From: Stenotrophomonas maltophilia
GTDB lineage: Bacteria; Pseudomonadota; Gammaproteobacteria; Xanthomonadales; Xanthomonadaceae
DNA length: 64,000 nt
Direction of reading: 5' to 3'
Assembly: GCF_039555535.1 (NCBI RefSeq)
Contig: NZ_CP154630.1
Location: forward strand, 2,183,001-2,247,000
The first letter of the stretch is position 1. Each line of letters starts with the position of its first letter. Shown in pieces: positions 25,074 through 33,364 of this stretch. The translations under genes and the position numbers were made by a program. The notes under the pieces are model-generated. The model made no database searches, was not told the DNA's origin, and worked only from the letters and a program-made list of their open reading frames with translations.

Positions 25074-25700
25074 ATGGGGCGGATCCTGGTGTTGGCCGGC
25101 GTCAACGGCGCCGGCAAGAGTTCGCTGCTTGGTACCTGGCTGGAAGCCGAAGGGCTGAGCTGGTTCAATCCTGATTCCTTCACCCGTCGCCTGGTGGAGG
25201 CCGGCTGGCCGCTGCCCGATGCCAATGCCGAGGCGTGGCAGGAAGGCACCCGCCGCCTGCGCCAGGCCATGGCCGATGGCACCGACTTCGCCTTCGAGAC
25301 CACACTGGGCGGCAACACCATTCCGCGCCTGCTGCGCGAGGCCTGCGCCCAGCACCAGGTGGCGATCTGGTTCTGCGGGCTGTCGTCGGTGGAGCTGCAC
25401 ATTGCCCGCGTTGCAGCGCGGGTGGCGGCGGGCGGGCATGACATTCCGGCGGAGAAGATCCATGCCCGCTTCGACTCGGCGCGCGAGAACCTGCTAGACC
25501 TGCTGCCGCACCTGGCCGAACTGCATGTCTACGACAACAGCGCCCCGGCCGATGCCGAGGGCTGTGCCGAACCGCTGCCGGTACTGGCGATGGCCAATGG
25601 CCAGCTGCAGTACCCGGTCTCGGTGGCCGAACTGCTGCACACCCCGGACTGGGCCAAGCCTATCGTGATGCGCGCGATGGAGTTGAACACCTCCCGGTAG
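25074..25700 (+). CDS. Zeta-toxin-like kinase
   Basis: 208 residues. The Walker A motif 'GVNGAGKSS' lies at residues 9-17. 'WFNPDSFTRRL' (about 29-39) matches the zeta/PezT substrate loop ('N.D..R'). 'DFAFETTLGG' follows, then 'ARVAARVAAGGHDIPAEKIHARF' with the arginine-rich segment typical of the family. Zeta toxins phosphorylate UDP-N-acetylglucosamine and block cell-wall synthesis. Whether this chromosomal member has the same substrate is open. It lies 3 bp after the Phd-like antitoxin. The stop TAG (25698-25700) is part of a palindromic repeat. Confidence 0.8.
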   Translation: MGRILVLAGVNGAGKSSLLGTWLEAEGLSWFNPDSFTRRLVEAGWPLPDANAEAWQEGTRRLRQAMADGTDFAFETTLGGNTIPRLLREACAQHQVAIWFCGLSSVELHIARVAARVAAGGHDIPAEKIHARFDSARENLLDLLPHLAELHVYDNSAPADAEGCAEPLPVLAMANGQLQYPVSVAELLHTPDWAKPIVMRAMELNTSR

Positions 25701-25720
25701 ATCCACGCCATGCGTGGATG
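25697..25720. repeat. GTAG/ATCCACGC-type palindromic repeat
   Basis: GTAGATCCACGC CAT GCGTGGATG. It supplies the stop codon of the zeta-like toxin. Confidence 0.75.
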
Positions 25721-25738
25721 GCGTATCGCCGCTCCCTT

Positions 25739-25801
25739 GTAGCGCCGAGCCCATGCTCGGCTGAACACCCGAAAAGCAGCCGAGCGTGGGCTCGGCTCTA
25801 C
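25739..25801. repeat. SMAG-type GTAG repeat pair
   Basis: GTAGCGCCGAGCCCATGCTC and GAGCGTGGGCTCGGCTCTAC face each other. The right end, read on the minus strand, gives the TAG stop of the ProP-like gene (25798-25800). Confidence 0.85.
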
Positions 25802-27288
25802 AGGGCCGGCTTCGCCTGCTCGGGCTCCGCACCCTCCGGCAACGGCGGCAACGCCGGGTCCACCGTCACGGGCACATCGCTCTTCAGCAACGCCGCGGCT
25901 TCCTTCTCGCTGCCCACCGCCGGCGGTGAGCCGCGCAGCGGCAGGCCGGCGGTCTCCTTCACGAACAGCATGGTCACCAGCCCGATCACCGCCGCGCCCA
26001 TCAGGTAATAGGCCGGCACCAGCGGGTCGCCGGTGCGCTCCACCAGCCATGCGGTCACCAGCGGCGTGGTGCCACCGAACAACGACACCGACACATTGAA
26101 GGCAATCGAAAGCGCGCTGTAGCGCACCGGCGTATAGAACAGCGCCGGCAGCGTGGACGGCATCGAACTGGTGAAGCACACCAGCGCCAGGCCCAGCAGC
26201 ATCAGGCCCAGGAAGATCAGCCAATCGTTGCCGCTGCCCACCAGCAGCAGGCAGGGCACGGCCAGCACCAGCAGCGCGATGCACGCGCCGATGATCATCG
26301 GCCGACGGCCGAGCCGGTCACTGAACAAGCCGCCGACGATGTTCAACGGCATCATCACCAGCATCACGATGATGATCAGCAGCAGGCCCTTGCTCTCGGC
26401 ATAGCCCATGGTCACGCTGAGGTAGCTGGGCATGTAGGTCAGCAGCATGTAGTCGGTGACGTTGAACACCAGCACCAGGCCCATGCATACCAGCAGCTGG
26501 CGACCGTGCACCTGGAACAGTGCGCCCAGCCCGGGACGATCGTGCTCGCGCTTCTCGGCTTCCTCGGCGAAGGCGCGGAACGCCGGGGTTTCCTCCAGTT
26601 TCATGCGCATGTACAGGCCGAGCAGGCCGAGCGGACCGGCCACCAGGAATGGGATGCGCCAGCCCCAGTCCAGCATCTGCTCGCTGTTCAGCACCATGTG
26701 CAGTGCGGTCACGGTGCCCGCGCCGGCGATGTAGCCGCCCAGTGTGCCGAACTCCAGCCAGCTGCCCATCAGGCCGCGGTTGCGGTCGGTGGAGTACTCG
26801 GCGATGAAGGTCGCCGCACCGCCATATTCACCGCCGGTGGAAAAGCCCTGCACTACGCGCGCGAGCAGCAACAGCACCGGGGCCCATATGCCGATGCGCT
26901 CGTAGGAAGGAATCAGGCCGATGGAGAAGGTGCCGAGCGCCATCAGGATCATGGTGAACGCCAGCACCTTCTGGCGGCCATAGCGATCGCCCAGCGGGCC
27001 GAATACCAGGCCACCCAGCGGCCGGACCAGGAACGCCACGGTGAATGTCGCGAAGGCAGCGATCACCTGTGCAGTGGGATTGCTGGACGGGAAGAACACC
27101 TGGCCGATGGTGACGGCCAGATAGCCGTAGACACCGAAGTCGAACCACTCCATGGCATTGCCCAGTGCGGCGGCACCGACGGCGCGCTTGAGCATGGGCT
27201 TGTCGACGACGGTGATCTCGTCGACCTTCAGGTGGCGGCGGCGCTTGAACCAGCCGAAATGGGCATGTGCCTCGGGCGTGTCCTGCAT
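25798..27288 (-). CDS. MFS proline/betaine-type symporter (ProP-like, MHS family)
   Basis: 496 residues from ATG 27288, which follows AAGGGAG; the upstream extension of the frame has no signal and was left out. Twelve membrane helices are expected. 'GNAMEWFDFGVYGYLA' (about 43-58) is the hallmark of the metabolite:H+ symporter group. 'GPLGDRYGRQKVL' is the MFS loop 2-3 motif, and 'RVVQGFSTGGEYGGAATFIAE' lies in helix 4. The closest remembered relative is ProP, importer of proline and glycine betaine under osmotic stress. The long C-terminal coiled coil of ProP is missing, and the tail is Pro/Glu-rich instead. Alpha-ketoglutarate or citrate are alternative substrates in the family. Confidence 0.85.
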   Translation of the reverse strand: MQDTPEAHAHFGWFKRRRHLKVDEITVVDKPMLKRAVGAAALGNAMEWFDFGVYGYLAVTIGQVFFPSSNPTAQVIAAFATFTVAFLVRPLGGLVFGPLGDRYGRQKVLAFTMILMALGTFSIGLIPSYERIGIWAPVLLLLARVVQGFSTGGEYGGAATFIAEYSTDRNRGLMGSWLEFGTLGGYIAGAGTVTALHMVLNSEQMLDWGWRIPFLVAGPLGLLGLYMRMKLEETPAFRAFAEEAEKREHDRPGLGALFQVHGRQLLVCMGLVLVFNVTDYMLLTYMPSYLSVTMGYAESKGLLLIIIVMLVMMPLNIVGGLFSDRLGRRPMIIGACIALLVLAVPCLLLVGSGNDWLIFLGLMLLGLALVCFTSSMPSTLPALFYTPVRYSALSIAFNVSVSLFGGTTPLVTAWLVERTGDPLVPAYYLMGAAVIGLVTMLFVKETAGLPLRGSPPAVGSEKEAAALLKSDVPVTVDPALPPLPEGAEPEQAKPAL

Positions 27289-27763
27289 GGGGGCTCCCTT
27301 GGAGATGTGGAATGGGAAAGGCAGCACGCGTGGATGCACGCGCACGGCAAAGCACCGCCGTTGCGGCGGAAACATGGCAACGCGACTACGGCGGCGCAGT
27401 CAGCGGCCGGGAATCACAGCGATGCGGGAAGTGGCAGGCGAAGTGCCTGCGGGCGTCATCCGCCAGGATCCAGCGCGAGGCGGTGGATGGGCGGAGCAGA
27501 AACATGCGTGGCAAGCGAAGCGCCGGTCGGCAGTGCTTTCCACGTAACAGGTGCGCCCGTCACGTAGTGGGTCGTGTCGATCATCGGTTCATCATAACGG
27601 CACGCGCGTGAGCGTGCAGCGAAGCGGACTGATCTGCATGCTGTGTTCCACCGTGCTTGTTCATCTTCACGGCGGTGATGACATGCGTTGAACGGAATCT
27701 GGCCGCACTGCTCACACGTCGCCCTCTACGTTGGAGGCGAACGCAACAGAGAAGGAGCATCGC
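27289..27763. other. Intergenic region, no gene recognised
   Basis: 475 bp between the divergent ProP-like and host-attachment genes. Frames here show no family pattern. The only element I can name is the ribosome binding site GAAGGAG at 27751 for the gene at 27764. Promoters for both genes must lie here, but no clear -35/-10 pair stands out. Confidence 0.5.
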
Positions 27764-28180
27764 ATGACCCGTCGCATTCCCGAAGGTACGCTCGTGGTTG
27801 TCGCCGATGGTGGCTCGGCCCGTGTATTCACCAACGTTGGCAGTGATCACCAGCTGGCCTTGAAGCAGGAGGGCGAACTGCGGCTGCAGGACATCAGCGA
27901 GCAGGGCGTTTCCGGGCAGGGACCGGCCGGTGCGGTGCCGAAGGACATGTCCATCTCCCAGCTCAACGAAGCCACGTTTGCCAAGCAGGTGGCCGAGCAG
28001 CTCAACGATGATGCGTTGAACAACCGCTACGCACACCTGGTGCTTGTGGCCGACCCGACCACGCTGGGACGCATCCGCCCGCTGCTGCACAAGGAGACCC
28101 AGGCACGCTTGCTGGGTGATATCGCCAAGGACCTGACCAATGCACCGCTGGCGGATATCCAGAAAGCAGTTGCAGCCTGA
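27764..28180 (+). CDS. Host-attachment-family protein (baeRF-like)
   Basis: 138 residues from ATG 27764, with GAAGGAG 6 bp upstream. 'TLVVVADGGSARVFTNVG' (about 8-25) and 'YAHLVLVADPTTLGRIRPLLHKETQARLL' (about 88-116) match the family annotated as 'protein required for attachment to host cells'. That family is related to the archaeal release factor/RNase fold. The name comes from an Agrobacterium phenotype; the biochemical role is not established. Cytoplasmic, no signal peptide. It stands alone, convergent with the autotransporter gene. Confidence 0.8.
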   Translation: MTRRIPEGTLVVVADGGSARVFTNVGSDHQLALKQEGELRLQDISEQGVSGQGPAGAVPKDMSISQLNEATFAKQVAEQLNDDALNNRYAHLVLVADPTTLGRIRPLLHKETQARLLGDIAKDLTNAPLADIQKAVAA

Positions 28181-28205
28181 TCCTGCCGGTTCTGCCACAG
28201 CGGTT

Positions 28206-28233
28206 GTGGGGCCGAGCCCAGGTTCGGCCCCAC
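28206..28233. terminator. Strong hairpin between convergent genes
   Basis: GTGGGGCCGA and TCGGCCCCAC form a 10-bp stem with a short loop, placed between the ends of the attachment-family gene and the autotransporter gene. It is related to the GCCGAG repeats. A bidirectional terminator role is likely though there is no T-run. Confidence 0.5.
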
Positions 28234-28243
28234 GGTGAAGCGT

Positions 28244-30532
28244 TCACCAGCTGTAACTGACACCCAGCTGCGCACTGGTCTGGTGGAAGCCACTGGCCTT
28301 CTGCAGCGACAGACCGCCCCAGGCGCCCACGCCGTTGGCGAACTTCAACGACGCACCGGCACTGAACTCGCCGCGATTACGCGGAATGCGCGCGTCCACC
28401 ACCTCATCGTCCATGCGGATCTGCGATTCGCTTCGGGTATGCAGCCAGTTGGCGGCCAGGTACGGCTGTACATCGGTGGTGCCGCTGCCCCATCGGGTCA
28501 CCCCGGACAGGCGCACCCCCGCACGGCCGAACAGGCCATCGGCATTCTCGGCACTCACCACCGTACCGTTGGTTTCGGCGTGGCGGTAGCTGTCCCAGCG
28601 GCTGTAGCCCACCTGCAGCTGCGGCTCCAGATAGATGCCACCATGGCTGGCGCCACCCACGCGGAACGCATAGCCGGTCTCCACCGCACCCTGCCAGGCG
28701 CGGCTGGCATAGCGCTCGGTGTCCAGGCCGATGCCTTCCACACGGTTGCGGAACTGTGCGCGCTGCACCGAGCCATCCACGTAGAAACCGGCATACGGGT
28801 CGCCATCGTTGCCGCCGCGCCAGGTGCCGTACACGCCCAGGGCTTCGCCCTTCACCTTGCCGCGCGCGTAGTAGCCGGTCAGTTCATTGGTGGAGGTGCT
28901 GGTGGCATTGCCGCTGGACAGCATCACGCCTACGCTGCTGCCTGAATCGTGACGCCATAGATCGGCACCGACGGTCAGCGCCTGGCTGTTACCGCGGATG
29001 TCAAGCTGGCGGCTGATCGCATCGAAGCCATTGCGGGAGCCATCCACGCGCGCCCAGGCACGGCCTGCGTTCTGGCCGGCATGGCGGTCGTGATAGCCAA
29101 TGCGGAACATGGTCTGCGCGGCCTGCAGGTTGGCCAGGTAGGCGCCCGGTTCGGGACGCAGCACCGGGTCCGGATCCGGGCCGGGCAGCACCGGGTTGCA
29201 TTCGGGCAGCGTCGGGTCGGTTTCGCACGGGTCCGGCTGGGTCGGAAGCTGCGAACGCAGGTACCAGTTGCCATCGGCCCCTGTGCCTTTGAACAGGAAG
29301 TACTCGTACTGCCCGCCCACGGCACGACCGGCCAGGTTGAACTGGCCATTGGAGGCGCCACCGACCGAGATCAGCTCGATGCCTTGGCGGGTCTGCGCAC
29401 CGGCACCACCCACGTTGTTCACGCGCACGTTCGCAGTACCAACGGTGTCGCCCTCGATGACCAGCCTGTCAGTGGCGGCACTGTCATCGGCCAGCACGGT
29501 GTTGAACACGATCGTGCCATCGTTGCCGATGAAGTCTCCGGCCACGGTGAGGGTGTTGAACGTGCTGCCATCGCCGAGCGACACCGTGCCATTGCCCAGG
29601 TCCAGACGGCCCAGGGAGGAATCGCCGTTCATGACCCAGGTGGATGCATCCAGCGCGAGGCTGCTGACGTTGCTCATCGCCCCGGTCAGGCGTGCCTGGT
29701 TCTGCAGGCGAACGTGAGTGGTGGCTCCTGCGCCGCTGACGATGTCACCGGCCAGCACGCTGTCGTCCACGGTCAAGCTGACATCGACGTCACCGTTGGT
29801 GTCCAGCAGCACGCCGTTGCCCGCCGAGACCGTCGTACCATTGCGGAGCACGATGTCTGCGCCGAACTGCGCCGGGGTCACCCACTCGGTGACATGGATG
29901 GCCGAGCCGGTTGAGCTGGCCAGATGCGAGCCGTCGACCGACAACAGGCTCCTGCCCGGAGAAGGGCCGCCGGATCCCCGTGGGTCATTGGTGATGGTCA
30001 CTGCGTGATCGTCACCCTGGACCAGGCTGCCGCCACTGACGCTTGCCTGAGCGGTACGACGGAAGCTGATTCCCGCTGAACCAAACAGGCTGGAGCCGGA
30101 TGCCGTCACCCGGGAACCCACAAGACTGAGAATCCCTCCCTCGGTAAGGCGGATCGCATCGCCACTGCCGTTGAACTCGGAATTCATGGCCTGCAGCTCT
30201 GAACCCGAGTGCACGATGGCTGCAGCGCCGGATGAGTTGTTAACCAGCGCACTATTGAAGGTTCCAACCGAGCCATCGCTCAGCTGTGCGGTGCCGCTGA
30301 TGGACGCGCCGTTGACCTGCAGTCGGGAGCCGTTCCCTGCGGTTATGTCTCGTGTCGTCGCGCCCGGCGCGAGCATCAATGTGGCGCCGTTCAGTGTCCA
30401 AGCCTCTACAGGATCGCCCGCGTTCACCGTGGCGGACTCACCGGGGATGAGGTTTCCCGCCTGGGCGGACAGTGTGATGCAGAGTGCACTGGCAATTCCC
30501 AGGGCGAGCGAACTGCGGACTGAAATGGACAT
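28244..30532 (-). CDS. Pertactin-like autotransporter
   Basis: 762 residues. The signal peptide is about 1-25. The passenger (about 26-435) is a beta-helix with repeated 'G..L.L....V....S' strands. A proline/aspartate-rich hinge with two cysteines follows ('CETDPTLPECNPVLPGPDPDP', about 430-455). The C-terminal autotransporter barrel (about 490-762) contains 'RAWARVDGSRNGFD', 'GVYGTWRGG' and the closing 'LGVSYSW'. It inserts in the outer membrane and displays the passenger, with a presumed adhesion or biofilm role. No RGD or catalytic motif is seen. Monocistronic. The 345-bp region upstream is shared with the divergent mannosidase. Confidence 0.85.
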   Translation of the reverse strand: MSISVRSSLALGIASALCITLSAQAGNLIPGESATVNAGDPVEAWTLNGATLMLAPGATTRDITAGNGSRLQVNGASISGTAQLSDGSVGTFNSALVNNSSGAAAIVHSGSELQAMNSEFNGSGDAIRLTEGGILSLVGSRVTASGSSLFGSAGISFRRTAQASVSGGSLVQGDDHAVTITNDPRGSGGPSPGRSLLSVDGSHLASSTGSAIHVTEWVTPAQFGADIVLRNGTTVSAGNGVLLDTNGDVDVSLTVDDSVLAGDIVSGAGATTHVRLQNQARLTGAMSNVSSLALDASTWVMNGDSSLGRLDLGNGTVSLGDGSTFNTLTVAGDFIGNDGTIVFNTVLADDSAATDRLVIEGDTVGTANVRVNNVGGAGAQTRQGIELISVGGASNGQFNLAGRAVGGQYEYFLFKGTGADGNWYLRSQLPTQPDPCETDPTLPECNPVLPGPDPDPVLRPEPGAYLANLQAAQTMFRIGYHDRHAGQNAGRAWARVDGSRNGFDAISRQLDIRGNSQALTVGADLWRHDSGSSVGVMLSSGNATSTSTNELTGYYARGKVKGEALGVYGTWRGGNDGDPYAGFYVDGSVQRAQFRNRVEGIGLDTERYASRAWQGAVETGYAFRVGGASHGGIYLEPQLQVGYSRWDSYRHAETNGTVVSAENADGLFGRAGVRLSGVTRWGSGTTDVQPYLAANWLHTRSESQIRMDDEVVDARIPRNRGEFSAGASLKFANGVGAWGGLSLQKASGFHQTSAQLGVSYSW

Positions 30533-30745
30533 GGCAGACTCCTGTTGATGAGCATTGGTGGCGCGGCCGCATTCACGTTGCTGAGGTGAATAAGACGCGC
30601 GCGGAGGGTGAAGGTTGTGTGACCGCGTGGGGCTGCGTGGCAGCGATAAATGGATGAGACCGGATCTCGGTCGGGTTCCGACCCGCCTGCCGCTTTCATC
30701 CTTGCTGCTCCATAACGGTCATGGCAGGAGTGTGCTGCCGGCCAT

Positions 30746-30772
30746 TGGATCGATCCATGCAACTTGTTGCAT
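30746..30772. promoter_or_regulatory. Paired palindromes upstream of the mannosidase gene
   Basis: TGGATCGATCCA (30746-30757) is a perfect palindrome with the central CG seen in LacI-family operators. It is overlapped by ATGCAACTTGTTGCAT (30757-30772), a second perfect palindrome (7-2-7). A near copy of the first, TGAATCGATCCA, lies at 30866-30877 immediately before the mannosidase ATG. The 30533-30877 interval holds no gene. Confidence 0.4.
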
Positions 30773-30877
30773 ACGATCCCGCCATAGGGTGTCGCTTTCG
30801 GAACCATTCAGCTGCAGCGCAACATGCCGCCACGCATGGCCGGTGCTAGCATCCAGTCACCATCTGAATCGATCCAA

Positions 30878-33229
30878 ATGCCGATGACCAGGTTGCACTG
30901 TCGTCTCCTGATTGCCTTCGCCGCTACCGCGATGCTTGCCTCTGGTGTGGCCCTTGCGGCCACGCCGAAAACTGCCGCCGAACGTGCCTATGCCGCGGTC
31001 GATCCGTTCATCGGTACCGGCGGGGAGGGGCACACGTACCCGGGCGCGACGGTTCCGTTCGGCATGGTCCAGCTCAGCCCGGATACGCGCATCCAGCCGC
31101 GCGAGAAGGCCTATGGCTGGGCAGCCGGGTACCGCTACGACGACAGCAGCATCGTCGGCTTTTCGCACACGCATTTCTCCGGCACCGGCCACTCCGACCT
31201 GGGTGACATCCTGGTAATGCCGTTCACCGGCAACCCCGGGCTGGAGCGCGGCGACCCGGAAAAGCCGCGCAGCGGCTACGCGTCGCGTTTCCGCCATGAC
31301 GATGAGAATGCCGAGCCGGGCTACTACGCGGTCACCCTGGACGACTACAAGGTGCGTGCCGAGCTGACCACAAGTGCGCGCGTGGGCGTGCACCGCTATT
31401 CGTTCCCGAAAGGCGCCGACGCCAAGGTGCTGCTGGACATGCGCACCAGCATGTACGACTACCCGGGCAAGATCCTGTGGTCGCGGGTACGGGTGCGTTC
31501 CGATGGCACGGTGACCGGCTTCCGAGAGACCCGCGGTTGGGCCGCCGGCCGCCAGCTGTACTTTGCGATGCGCTTCTCGCGCCCGCTGTCGGGCCACGAA
31601 CTGCACAACACCGAGCAGGACATCGTCTACAAGGGCTTCGCGCCCCCCGGTGAGAAGGACCCGAAGCAGCGTGCGCAGATCGAGGGCCGCCAGCTGGTCG
31701 GTACCTTCGCATTCGGCAAGCTGGATGCACCACTGGTGGTCCAGGTCGCGATCTCGCCGGTCAGCGAAGTCGGCGCCATTGCCAACCTCGACGCGGAAGT
31801 GGCCGACTTTGATTTCGATCGCGTGCGTGCGCAGGCGAAACAGGAATGGACGCAGGCGCTGTCTGTGCTCGATATCGATGCGCCCGAGCACGCGCGCCGC
31901 AGCGCATATACCGCGCTGTACCACACCCTGCTGGGCCCGACGCTGTTCATGGATGCCGATGGCCAGTACCGCGGGCCGGACAATGCGGTGCACAAGGCTG
32001 ATGGCTTCACCCACTACTCCACGTTCTCGCTCTGGGACACCTACCGCGCGCTGCATCCGTTGCTGACCCTGGTGCAGCCGGAAAAGCGCAACAGCGACTT
32101 CATCAATTCGATGCTGGCCCACCATGAGCACAGCCCCTACGGCATGCTGCCGGTGTGGTCGTTCCATGGCCTGGAGGACTGGTGCATGATCGGCTACCAC
32201 GCGGTGCCGGTGATCGCCGATGCCTACGTGAAGGGCATCCGTGGCTTCGACGCCGACAAGGCACTGAAGGCGATGGTGGAGACCGCCAATTACGGCCCGT
32301 ATGACGGTATCGCGCAATACCGCGAATTCGGCTATGTGCCGATCGACGAAGAAGGCGAGGCCGCCAGCAAGACGCTGGAGTACGCCTTCGACGACTGGAC
32401 CATCGCGCGCATGGCTCAGGCGATGGGCAAGACCGATGTGGCGGCGACCTTCGACAAGCGTGCCGGCAACTGGCGCAATGCCTTCGACAAGGACACCGGC
32501 TTCATGCGCGCGCGCAAGCGCGATGGCAGCTTCCGCACACCGTTTGATCCGAGCGCCAGTGGCTATGGCACCGACTACACCGAAGGCAATGCCTGGCAGT
32601 ATTCGTGGTATGTGCCGCAGGACGTGGCTGGACTGGCTGCAGCACATGGCGGCAGTGACAAGCTGCTGGCGCGCCTGGATGAAGTGTTCAATGCAAAGGT
32701 TGATCCGTCCATCTTCGAGCACATGGAAGACATTACCGGCCTGATCGGCTGGTATGCGCACGGCAACGAGCCAAGCCACCACGTGGCCTACCTCTATTCG
32801 TACGCCGGTCAGCCCTGGCGCACGCAGGCGCGCCTGAAGCAGATCATGGACACCCAGTACGCCGATCGCCCCGATGGCCTGGCCGGCAATGACGACGTGG
32901 GCCAGATGTCGGCGTGGTACGTGTTCACCGCGCTGGGTTTCTATCCGGTGGCGCCAGGTTCGGGCGAGTACATCCTGGGCCGTCCGTTCCTGCCGAAGAC
33001 CGCGATGCGTCTTCCGAACGGGAAGACCTTCACCATCGTGGCCGAGGGGTTGGACGACGCGCATACCTATGTGGGCAGTGTGAGCCTCAATGGCAAGCCG
33101 CTGCAGCGCACGTTCCTGCGCCATGACGAGATTCTGGGCGGTGGCGAACTGCATTTCACCATGCAGGCCGAGCCGAACAAGGATTGGCCGGGGCAGGGCG
33201 CACAGGCACCGTATTCGATGAGCCGGTGA
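30878..33229 (+). CDS. GH92 family alpha-mannosidase
   Basis: 783 residues from ATG 30878 (ATG 30884 also possible). The signal peptide is about 1-28. The N-terminal beta-sandwich opens with 'VDPFIGTGGEGHTYPGATVPFGMVQLSPDT' (in two parts), the hallmark of GH92. The (alpha/alpha)6 catalytic domain includes 'HYSTFSLWDTYRALHPL', 'GNAWQYSWYVPQD' and 'GNDDVGQMSAWYVFTALGFYPVAPG'. These calcium-dependent exo-enzymes remove alpha-1,2/1,3-mannose, for example from yeast or host N-glycans. The product is exported to periplasm or surface. No other glycan genes are adjacent. Palindromes upstream suggest control by an unlinked regulator. Confidence 0.9.
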   Translation: MPMTRLHCRLLIAFAATAMLASGVALAATPKTAAERAYAAVDPFIGTGGEGHTYPGATVPFGMVQLSPDTRIQPREKAYGWAAGYRYDDSSIVGFSHTHFSGTGHSDLGDILVMPFTGNPGLERGDPEKPRSGYASRFRHDDENAEPGYYAVTLDDYKVRAELTTSARVGVHRYSFPKGADAKVLLDMRTSMYDYPGKILWSRVRVRSDGTVTGFRETRGWAAGRQLYFAMRFSRPLSGHELHNTEQDIVYKGFAPPGEKDPKQRAQIEGRQLVGTFAFGKLDAPLVVQVAISPVSEVGAIANLDAEVADFDFDRVRAQAKQEWTQALSVLDIDAPEHARRSAYTALYHTLLGPTLFMDADGQYRGPDNAVHKADGFTHYSTFSLWDTYRALHPLLTLVQPEKRNSDFINSMLAHHEHSPYGMLPVWSFHGLEDWCMIGYHAVPVIADAYVKGIRGFDADKALKAMVETANYGPYDGIAQYREFGYVPIDEEGEAASKTLEYAFDDWTIARMAQAMGKTDVAATFDKRAGNWRNAFDKDTGFMRARKRDGSFRTPFDPSASGYGTDYTEGNAWQYSWYVPQDVAGLAAAHGGSDKLLARLDEVFNAKVDPSIFEHMEDITGLIGWYAHGNEPSHHVAYLYSYAGQPWRTQARLKQIMDTQYADRPDGLAGNDDVGQMSAWYVFTALGFYPVAPGSGEYILGRPFLPKTAMRLPNGKTFTIVAEGLDDAHTYVGSVSLNGKPLQRTFLRHDEILGGGELHFTMQAEPNKDWPGQGAQAPYSMSR

Positions 33230-33242
33230 TGCGATCCTGGCA

Positions 33243-33302
33243 GGTGCCAACCTTGGTTGGCACACGGGACGTCAACGGCGCCAAACAAGGTTGGCGTCTA
33301 CC
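33243..33302. repeat. GGTTGGC-type inverted repeat pair
   Basis: GTGCCAACCTTGGTTGGCAC is one hairpin; CAAGGTTGGCGTCTACC (33286-33302) is its distant partner and ends in the complement of GTAG. It lies after the mannosidase stop. Confidence 0.6.
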
Positions 33303-33319
33303 CAAGCACCGCGCCAACG

Positions 33320-33345
33320 GCAGCCGAGCGTGGGTTCGGCTCTAC
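33320..33345. repeat. Single SMAG module
   Basis: GCAGCCGAGCGTGGGTTCGG then CTCTAC, a half of the usual pair, between convergent genes just before the 3' end of the sensor kinase. Confidence 0.7.
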
Positions 33346-33364
33346 AGGGCAGGTTCGGCAACGG

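Noticed and set aside
30857..33265. An 802-codon open frame antisense to the GH92 gene
   Set aside because: No start context or motif; the plus strand has the full GH92 signature.
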